Shown: one piece after another, positions 1 to 10,000 of the stretch
Layout of the letters: each line of letters starts with the position of its first letter
How positions within the stretch are numbered: position 1 is the first letter of the stretch
NCBI GenBank assembly: GCA_002749535.1
Contig: MZZL01000372.1
Coordinates: 1-16,779 of the forward strand
Direction of reading: 5' to 3'
DNA length: 16,779 nt
DNA from: Apophysomyces variabilis
Lineage: Eukaryota; Mucoromycota; Mucoromycetes; Mucorales; Mucoraceae
Translations under genes and position numbers: made by a program
The notes under the pieces: generated by a model
The model's database searches: none
Seen by the model: only the letters and a program-made list of their open reading frames with translations
What the model was told of the DNA's origin: nothing

Positions 1-129
1 CATCATATAATTACCTGCTAATCATCCAATCTATTAGATTATTACCATTAAGGTACTAGTAAATTTAAGAAATCTTAGCATATAGCAATATTATTGTATC
101 TTAATTACTTAAGATATCATCCCGTTGAG
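1..129 (-). mobile_element. Group I intron in atp6 (5' part only)
   Basis: Directly after the His-124 codon of atp6 the reading frame leaves the conserved protein and stops within six codons. The minus strand then shows two elements typical of group IB introns: a P-like element ctatatgct near 81-89 and a Q-like element gattagcagg near 17-26. The remainder (R, S, any ORF and the 3' splice site) lies beyond position 1. The last exon base is T at 130, as the group I splice rule expects. The pairing of the exon end with an internal guide was not resolved. Confidence 0.7.
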
Positions 130-501
130 ATGAGAAGTAGCAGTGAAAGAATAAGGCACTAAACCAATTAGATTACTAAATAGAACAAAATTAAATAGAG
201 CAAAAATAAATGGCACATATACTTCGTTAGCTGATCCTACTTGATCTCGAACCATATTTAAAATAGATCCATAAACAGATTCAGAGTGGATAGCCCATCG
301 AGAAGGAATTACATAACCATTATTTTGAGATAATACATTCATTCCAATAGTAATAGTAACTACTAAAATTAAATAGAATCCGATGTTAGTTAAAGATAAT
401 TTAGTAAATCCAAAAATTGGAGCTAAAATAAATACAAAATCGTTAATTTCAAATTGCTCTAGTGGATTGTTAACTAAAAAAGTAGTAGCTAAATTTGACA
501 T
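130..501 (-). CDS. atp6: ATP synthase F0 subunit a (Atp6), exon 1
   Basis: Mitochondrial subunit a of the F0 proton channel of ATP synthase, in the inner membrane. The ATG at 501-499 opens a frame starting MSNLATTFLVNNPLEQFEI, followed by a hydrophobic segment (about residues 36-56) and the conserved block ending GLVPYSFTATSH (residues 113-124). In the family this block is followed by FVLT or similar. Here the frame instead reads six unrelated residues and a stop at 111-109, so the exon ends at 130. Only 124 of about 250-260 residues are present; the functional arginine helix would lie in exons outside the window. The gene is divergent to cob across a spacer of about 590 bp. Confidence 0.93.
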
Positions 502-588
502 TTTTTTATTTGTTTGTGCTTTTTTATCTGATCGGTACCTCTAGTTCTCATAAACCTGATTAGGTTAATTTTAATTAAAATTTTTGAG

Positions 589-658
589 AGAGAGAACGGA
601 TGTAAAACATCTATCCGGATTAAATTCCAGACTACTCCATTATCCAGTCTTTCTCTAA
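589..658 (-). other. tRNA-like / cloverleaf-like fold, identity unknown
   Basis: Read on the minus strand, the ends pair (agagaa with ttctct) and enclose a stem gact/agtc, a 5-bp stem tctgg/ccgga with an 8-nt loop aatttaat, and a hairpin gatg/catc. The order resembles a tRNA, but the anticodon loop has 8 nt, the third arm has no TTC-type loop, and no anticodon can be assigned with confidence. It may be a degenerate tRNA or a structured leader element. Confidence 0.22.
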
Positions 659-925
659 TATACAAGAAATTTTATATTTATTATATTCGGAGAACTTAAA
701 ATTGATTGGATAAGAAGTAAGGCCACCTTCCTTATATTAAAATTTATTAACAAACTAATGAAATAATAAAATCATTCCTCTAAAAATAGAATAATCTTTA
801 TTTTAAATCTAATCAAATTTAATCTTGATTCTAAATATGATTTGTTGAAAAATAAATTGATTAGACCTATAGTAAGTAGTTATTATTAAATTTATAAGTA
901 AGTATTTATAAATATTTTTAATTGA

Positions 926-950
926 ATAGAAATTTCTATAACTATAGAAA
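926..950. repeat. Mutually exclusive overlapping hairpins upstream of cob
   Basis: A perfect 14-nt palindrome atagaaatttctat (926-939) overlaps a second inverted repeat, tttctat (933-939) pairing with atagaaa (944-950) across a 4-nt loop. The middle arm can therefore pair with either flank but not both. It lies about 150 bp upstream of the cob start. Confidence 0.6.
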
Positions 951-1095
951 ATTCTTGTTTTTATTGTTTAGGTTTGTCTAATGGTTCTGCGTTTTACACG
1001 TTTACTTTAATTAAATTAATTAATTCTAATTTGAATTTTAAGGAATATTGATAAATTGAGGCAACTCCTCTTATCACCTAAATAATTTTATTTTT

Positions 1096-4000
1096 ATGAA
1101 ATTACTAAAGAGTCATTCCCTTTTAAGTCTTGCTAATAGTTATGTAATTGATTCACCTCAACCTTCTAATCTTAATTATACTTGGAATTTTGGATCTTTA
1201 CTAGCTTTATGTTTAGGGATTCAAATTGTTACAGGAGTAACTTTAGCTATTAGTGTGTAGCGATGACATTTTACTATATGCTGAAATATCTTTATAGATG
1301 ATTTTACCTTATGGTTATAATAAATTATCTTGGACAATCAGCAGGAAACCTCAAAGGATTCCTCAGAGACTACATGTAATATTTAGTGTAATACACTAAA
1401 AAGAGATAGTCCAATAATGCTTAACAGGCATATTAATTTTATTAAATTAACTTTCAAGAAAAGTTTTAGTCGAAACTTTGGATCTTCTAACTTAAAGTAT
1501 TTTATTAGCTCTAGTAATTCTTCTTTACCTCTTCTAAATCCTTGGTGGGTAACAGGATTTTGTGACGCTGAATCTAGCTTTTCTATGTTTATTAGTAAGT
1601 CTAACTCTTCAATCATTGGATGGACTGTAAGTTCTTGTTTCAATATTACTTTACATATTAGAGATCTTGAACATTAAAAGCTATTCAAGCTTTTTTCAAT
1701 GGAGTGGGAAATATTTCTACAACAAGTAAATTTGCCCATTATAGAATTAGATCGAAAGGTGAATTACAAGTGATTATTGACCACTTTACAAAATATCCTC
1801 TTCATACTTCTAAATTAATTGGTCTTGCTATCTTTATGAAGACTTATAATCTTACTAATGAAAAAGCTCATATCAAAGTTGCAGGATTACTAGAAGTAGC
1901 TGCTTTAGCCAATAAGCTAAATAAACTTTTATCTGATACGTTATTAACAAACTTATCTAAATTAGGAGCACTACCTAATGTTACTTTTGAAAGTCCTACT
2001 TTAAACTATAATCCAAGCTTAAATCCATATTAGATATCTGGATTTATTGCAGGCAAAGGAGCTTTCACATATTTTACGAAAACTAGAAATAATAAAAAGG
2101 TATTTCTGTGAAAGATTATACTTTAGTTATGGAAGTGTCTCAAAGAACACAAGATAGCTTTATTTTGGTTGCAATTCAACATACTTTAATGTAAGAAAAG
2201 TTATTCATGGTACTCAAGGAGTATCGAAGTTTAGACTAAATGTTCGAGCAGATATTTTTGAGAAATTAATTCCTCATTTTAACAATTATCCTCTATTAGG
2301 TCATAAAGATTTACAATATTCTATTTGGCTTCAAATTTTTAATATTTTAACCTTAGATACTGTAAGATCTTCCGAAAGAGATATAAAAGTTGATAATCTT
2401 ATCAAAAAACTGTCTAATTTATAAATTAATGTGACCGCATTGGCACTACACTCCAAGTATTGATCTAGCTTTTAATAGTGTAGAACATAAACATCTCTCA
2501 AATGTGTTCTTTAAAATCTGCCGTATGCTGGGAGTATCAATTAATATTTAGTACTCTATGAGTTATAATCTAAATATTTGGTTAATCAGCAGGCATTAAG
2601 CCTCAGAGACTTTACGCAGAAGGTTTACTACCAAGAAAAAGTCCATAAGTGTTTAAGAAAGTATCGGAATAAGGACAATTTCTATCCTTGTGTTAGGACT
2701 GATATTATAAAATCTTAATTATTATGATTAAATTGTTTGTATTTTACGTATTACCTGCTTTTGTATTTATTAAAGCTGTATGTGAAGAATCAGTATCTAA
2801 ATCTATAGAGTTATTAACAATAAACGGTTCTAATATTGACCATTTAGATAATAACAGGATTTAATGGTTTGTAAGATTTACAGATGGAAAAGGAAACTTC
2901 AATTTCTCTTTAAATCCAAAAAAATCATTAGTTAGATTTAGATTTAAGATTGTTCTTCATGTTGATGATTTAACAGTTCTTCAAAATATTCAATATAAAT
3001 TAGGTATTGGATCAACTAGATTAGAATCTAATAGTACAACTGCAGTGTTTGTCGTTCAAGATCTAAATCAAATTAAGAATGTAATTATTCCCATCTTTGA
3101 TAAACATAATTTATTATCTGTAAAAATGCTTGACTATTTATCATTTAGAGAAGCCATTAATATCAAAGGAAATTTTGGTAAATTGTCAGATGATCAATTT
3201 AATAAGATTCAATATATTAAAGAAAGTATGAATTCCAAAAGAACAGATTATTATAATTATAATAAAACTGAATTTGATATTACTCCTCATTGGTTATTAG
3301 GATTTGTAGAAGCAGAAGGTACATTTGGTATTAAGAATCTTACTCCTTATTTTCAAGTAGCTCAAAATAACAAATGTAAAATCTTATGGAAGCTATTAAA
3401 GTATATCTTTCTAATCTTTCTAAAACCAATCTAATTTTTTATCAACTTCTGTTAAACCAAGCTTAGTCACTAATAAACTACTGGAGTAATTTCTCTAATG
3501 ATAACAGATATTGATTCTTTATATGACTATTTACTACCTTTCTTTAATTCATTAAACTTTGAAAGTAGAAAATATGTTTATTATAAACTATGGTCAGTTG
3601 CTCTTAAAGTGTATAAATTAGGTCATTTTATTTACTTGAAGGTAAAGCTTTATTAATTAAATTAGCTAATAGTATCAACACAAATAGATATTCTACAGCT
3701 GAAACTATCATTAATTTACCTACTGAAGAAAAAATTAATAATATTCTAAATCTACCTAACCTTTTCGATTTATCAACTGGTAAATCTCATACTATTCTTG
3801 CTAGAAAATTTATTTTATCTAAAAAGATTAAAGGAGAGTTTAAGGTTTATGTATATAAAAATGGAATACAAGTACCTAATAGTCCATATAAATCTTATTA
3901 TGCTGTACAAAAAGATTTAAAATTTAAAGGCAATAAAACTGTAAGTAGATACATTGATACAGGTAAAATTTATGGAGATGGATATACATTTTATACTTAT

Positions 4001-7000
4001 TCTAAATAAATTAATTCCTATCCTTTCTTAAGCCCTTAATCATGATTATGAGAGATGTTAATTACGGATGGATGATCAGATATCTTCACGCTAATACTGC
4101 ATCATTCTTCTTCCTTTTTGTATATCTTCATATTGGTAGAGGATTATATTATGGATCTTATAAGGCTCCTAGAGCATTAACATGGAGCATTGGTGTTATT
4201 ATTTTAATTTTAATGATGGCAACTGCATTCCTAGGTATTGAAAACACATGCCTAAAATGGCTAAATTCAGAAGTAGAATGTCTTATTATGACTAGTAACA
4301 TTTTTATTTCACCTAAACTGAAATCTTTATTGGATAACAATAAGATTAAACCAATTGCAATTTTTGAAGAACTCTATAAAGAAGAAGTTAAGGAAAATCT
4401 TAGATCTGAGACTAGAAAAAAATCTGGTATTTATGGTATTTTTAATCTAATTACTGGTGATTTCTATATTGGAAGTGCTGTATCTAATAGATTTTACAGT
4501 AGATTTTATAAACATCTTTTAAGAGGATTAGGTAATAAAAAGATTGCAATTGATCTAGATAGATATGGAATTGAATCTTTTGCTTTTGTAATTTTGGAAT
4601 ATTATCCAGTAGAAATTACTAAAAAGAATAATCCTAAATTAATAGCTTTGGAAACTTATTGGATTAAAACTTATTCTCCAACATATAATATTTTACTGGA
4701 AGCTGGAAATTCTTTAGGATATACACATTCTGAAGAAATCAAACAGAAAATGAAAGAGATTAATTCAGATGAAAGAAGAGAACAAATCGGTCTCTTAAAC
4801 AAAGGTAAATCTTTAACAGACTTTGTTAAGGCTCAATTAAGAGAAAAAGCTCTTAATAGATCTGATGAAGTTAAAAATAAATATAGATTAACTTCATCAA
4901 AACCAGTAACAGTTTATAATCAAGATGGAACAGTTTATATGAAATTTTCAGGTATCCGAGTAATGGCAAAACATTTTGGATGCGATCATAAAACTATTAA
5001 TAAAGTGATCGATACTGATAAATTATTTAAAAAACAATGGTATGTTAAATTGGATAAAACTAATTAACTTATCATATGTCATAATAATATTCTATTTCTA
5101 ATTAGTCATAGTCCTATTTGGAGAATTGTGTAATCTATACAGAAAAACAATTCAGTTAAATAGAATACCCTGACAGGGGTATTGAAGAGGATAACGGCCT
5201 CTTTGGCTATGTTGGTGAAAACGGTTAAAGGATAAGCTTCTTATTTAAGACCGTCGGTGGTGTATACCATCGCTACAGACTGGGTCACCAATGGGTGCCT
5301 GAAATGGTGCTTAATGTACAGTCGGATTTCCGAGAATAATTAACAATTATTCTTCACAAGGCTTCAAATGATATTTACTATAAAGAGTTTTGGAAACACT
5401 TGGGGATTAGTAAATTGATGAAGTACAGGGAATATAAATCAGAAGTCAATTAATAATAGTTGTGATTTATATTTTGGAGATTGTATGTTCTTCCTTGGGG
5501 TTAAATTTGGCCCACATACATTAAATGTATGTAAAAATTACTATATGCTGGGACACTCTAGAAACTTAAATACTTTCTAAGTAATAATTTTAAGTGTATA
5601 AAGTGAGTTATCAGCAGGAAAACAATACCTCAGAGACTATATGTAATAACCATTTTAGTAAATGGTTAAGATAAAGTCCATTTTACCAATTTGACTCCTA
5701 TTGAGATAAAAGCAATATTCTGCAGAATATTTATTATATTCTGCTATTACTCCTGTAATTATCTCTAATGGGGCGCCTAAACTACCACAAAAAATTGTGG
5801 ATTTAATTATTGGTTCTTTACTAGGTGATGCATCTGTAGAAAAACGAGGTAACAGTGCAAGAATTGAATTTAAACAAGGATTCAATCATGCAAATTATCT
5901 GTACTTTATTTATTTTCAATTTTTATTTTGGGGGCTAGTTTCTACAACAGCACCAATTCCATTTAAAATTGGAGATGGTAAATGTGGTAAACAATTAGTA
6001 CTAAGATTTAGAACTCGAACATCGGTTAAATATACTTGGTTTAGAAATCTTTTTTATCCTGAAGGCAAAAAAATTGTACCACCTAATATTGCAGATTATT
6101 TAACACCTAGAAGTTTAGCATATTGGATTATGGATGATGGAGGATATCATAAATCAGGTTTAATTATTCATACTAATAGTTATACTAAAAAAGATGTAGA
6201 ATTATTACAATTTGTTCTTCTTAATAAATTTAAGATTAAAACCAATATTTGGTTAAAAAATAATTATAATTATGTTCTTTATGTTCCTGCATCTAGTTTA
6301 CCTACAGTACGTAAATTAATGCTACCATATATCCATTCTTCTATGAAATATAAAGTACACGCCAATAAATAACTAGTATTAGGTATTATGAGATAATATG
6401 CAAATGTCTTTATGGGGAGCAACAGTAATTACTAATTTACTTTCTGCTATCCCATGGATTGGTAAAGATCTAGTAGAATTTGGAAGTCTAGAAAATATTT
6501 TTATTTGTTCAAGTGTTCTACCTATTATTGGTTCAGTAAATAGTAAAGCTTTACGTAAAGCTAAACTACCGACTAAAAGTGAAGAACAAAAAGCACTTAA
6601 TATCTCATATAGCTTTTTATCTATGTTAATCGGTTTAATTGATGGTGATGGATATATTTCTATCACTAAAACACCAGCAGATTATATTAGAATTCAACTT
6701 ATTATCTCTTTGGATATCAGAGATTTAGATTTAATCAATGAAATTCATTCAGTACTTAAAGTAGGTCATGTAGAGAAATATCCTAAAATTAATACTGTAA
6801 AATTAGTAATTTCTCGAACATATCTACAAACATTAGTATTTCCATTGATGATTCATCATAATTTATACTTTTTAACTGATACACGTCGAGCACAATTTGA
6901 TAAAGCAATGTTTATTCTACAAAATGAAATTAAAAAATATTCTGAGTTACCTACTGAAATTCCTGTTTATAATAGTTTACCTCAAACTGCAGAAGGTTAT

Positions 7001-10000
7001 TCTAAATTACCTTTTTTTTATAATTGGATTGTAGGATTTACAATAGCAGAAGGATCATTTTTCAAAAAGAATAATAACGATATTTGCTTTTCATTACGAC
7101 AACGAACTCATTTATTATTATTTGAAGCATTTAAAATTGTATTTAATACAAAAACAAAAAATGAAAACAATGGAGGTTATTCTAAATTTGCTGTTAGTTC
7201 AATTAAAGATATTCAAAAAGTAGTAGAGTTTTTCTCTTTTTCGGGTTTATATCCTCTTGTAGGTCATAAACTTACACAATATAATAAATGGATTAATGAT
7301 CTTCGACATAGTCCACGATATTGTAATCTTAAACTACCATAATAGATATTTAAACAATAAAAATATTTCTAGATACAGATAAGTTCCATTAAGCTGAAAG
7401 GCTTAATTGCAAATTGGGTGAATTGCAAAGAACTCTCCAAAAGGAGACAATTTGCAGCGAAGCATATATCAGTACTTAATAGGTATATGAACGTTCAACG
7501 ACTAATCGGTGAGCAGTACTAGCAATAATCCGGACACGAGTGCCCAACGACATTGTTTACTCGATATATTAGCTATTTTATAGCTCGAGTTAAAAATGGT
7601 CGATGACATAGTCTAAACTGACCGGTGACGGTCAGAAGATATAGTTAAATGCTGTATCGATAATAAATTTGTTATCTGGGGAGGTTTTTCGGTGAAATTA
7701 TCTGCCGCCCATAATTGTGAAATTATGGTGAATAACTCAGCTTGTTGCGAAAATATCCTCTTTTTAAGTAGTTTGGTACTTGTGCCTATTGCACAAGTCA
7801 AAACCCATACTACGCGAGGACAATTCGCAGAGGTACATAATAGTGCTTCTCAGAGAGTAAACGCTGAGTATCTTGAGTGGTTAGTAGGATTAACAGATGG
7901 TGATGGAACATTCACTATAATTAATAATAGAGGTTATATTCTTCACAAATATTCAATTGGATTAGATCCTAGAGATATTCAATTGTTATATAAAATTAAA
8001 TCTAAAATTGGAGTTGGTAAAATTGAAATTGGTAAGGAACAAGTAAAATACACTGTTTCTAATATTGACCATTTAATCCATTATATTTTACCTATTTTTG
8101 ATAATTATCCTTGTTTATCAAGAAAACATTTTCAATACCAAGTTTGGCGAGATACTTTAATTAGAAGAAAATCTAGTGAACCTTTATTAGTTAAACCAGA
8201 ATATTCTAAAGATATTGCAAATAGTATTAAATCTGTTGAAGATATTCTTGAATTACCTTATTTTGATAATTGGCTTATTGGTTTTATTGAAGCGGAAGGA
8301 TCTTTTTCTATTAGTTTTGAAGAGAATGGAAAACGAATTAGACCATATTTTTATATCGATCAAAAATTTGATTACCATTTAATGGAAGCTATTAGAACTA
8401 GATTAAAATTTAATAGTAAAGTAAGTTCTAGAAAAAATTCAATGTTTGCATTAACAGCCAAATCAAAAAGAGAAATTGAGAATGTAATTAATTTTATCAA
8501 CAAAGCGAATATTAAACTACAAGGTTATAAAAAATTACAATTCTTATTATGGATCAAGGAAATTAGAAAATTATCCAAATATTCAGAAATTAAATTACCT
8601 GTCAATTATTAATAATATTATTAACCTGTTATTCAAGATAATGATGTGCTCCGAACAGTATGGTAACATACTGCGTGTAACGAGAGATATAATATTATAT
8701 CGGGGTTACCAACATAAACGAGATAATGCTACTTTAAACCGATTCTTCAGTTTACACTATCTATTACCATTCATTTTAGCTGCTTTAGCACTAATGCATT
8801 TAGTAGCTTTACATCAAAATGGATCGAATAATCCACTAGGAATTACAGCAAATGCAGATAGAATTTATATGCATCCTTATTACTCATTTAAAGATCTAGT
8901 AACAATTTTCCTATTCTTCTTAGTACTTGGATTATTCTTATTCTATGCTCCTAATAAATTAGGTCATCCGGATAATTATATTCCAGCAAATCCAATGCAA
9001 ACTCCTGCTTCTATTGTACCTGAGTGGTTAAAAGATGCCTCTCATTAAAATCTCGCTATATGCTTGGAAATCTTCTCATTATCGTATCGATACCTTAAAG
9101 GTTACAATTCGATCGAGAAAGACTACAAGCAAGTAAAAATTATAAATTTTACTTCAGAGATTGCACGCGAGATACAGTTATAAATCTGTAAAGATACAAT
9201 CCAAACTTAATTGAATCCCCAATGGGGTCTTCTTTACACAACTTGTTTTTACAGTACATCGACAAGAGGTAAAAAAAGATTGTCAAGAGAAGAAAGACAA
9301 CTTATCAAGTTGTCATCCAATAGTTCTCAAACACTTATCGGTATTCTACTTGGAGATGGTCATCTTCAAAAAAGATCTTCAACAGCTAATAACAAATTTA
9401 TGTTTGCTCAAACATCTGTAAATCATAAAGCTTATTATAAATTTGTGTTTAAATTATTTGAGCCATACTGTACAGCTGATATAAAATCATATTTAAAAAC
9501 TTGGACAGACAAAAGAAATGGTAAAATTTATCAATCATTATCTTTTGCTACAATGACTTTACCTTGTTTTAATGTTTTTAGAGAGTCTTTTTATCCAAAT
9601 GGAAAAATTGTACCTGCCAATGTTGATGAATTATTAACAGATATTGGTTTAGCTCATTGGATTATGGATGATGGATCTAGACAAGGAAAAGGTCTTCATT
9701 TAAATATGTATGCTTTTTCTGAAGAAGACATTAAAAGACTTGCTGATACATTATCCAATAAATTTGGATTAAATTGTTCTGTTCATACACCTAAAAATAA
9801 ACCAAAAGTTTATTTAAAGAGTGAATCAATGATTAAATTGAGAACTATTGTGAAACATCATATGCATCCTTCGATGTATTACAAAATTGATTAATCAGTT
9901 AAGTGAAGATCTATTACCATTCTATGCAATTTTAAGATCTATTCCAGATAAATTAGGAGGAGTAATTGCTATGTTTGGTTCTTTATTAATTCTTCTTGCT

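Larger units (their letters stand above)
502..1095. other. Divergent atp6/cob spacer with hairpins
   Basis: No gene was recognised in these 594 bp between the divergent starts of atp6 and cob; it should hold the leaders and probably promoters of both. Visible structure includes a tRNA-like fold at 589-658 (listed separately), overlapping alternative hairpins at 926-950, and a short hairpin near 708-735 (taagg and cctta arms). I saw no consensus promoter I would defend in such AT-rich sequence. Confidence 0.6.

Noticed and set aside
1383..1643. Minus-strand ORF of 86 codons in cob intron 1
   Set aside because: Antisense of LAGLIDADG motif 1 region; shadow.
4158..4340. Minus-strand ORF inside cob exon 3/intron 3
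   Set aside because: Antisense shadow of well-supported coding sequence, with no recognisable protein.
5655..5885. Minus-strand ORF of 76 codons in cob intron 4
   Set aside because: Antisense of the intron 4 endonuclease and core; shadow.
6379..6666. Minus-strand ORF of 95 codons over cob exon 5
   Set aside because: Opposite strand of conserved cob and the LAGLIDADG frame; no family resemblance.
7613..7801. Minus-strand ORF of 62 codons spanning cob exon 6
   Set aside because: Overlaps intron cores and a cob exon on the other strand; shadow.
8641..8720. ATG at 8641 as a gene start for a 135-codon ORF
   Set aside because: The first 26 codons are the structured 3' end of intron 6; only from 8721 does the protein match cytochrome b.
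9887..9908. ATT/ATG-like start at 9887 for a 119-codon ORF
   Set aside because: The real coding part is cob exon 8 from 9909; the preceding codons belong to intron 7.
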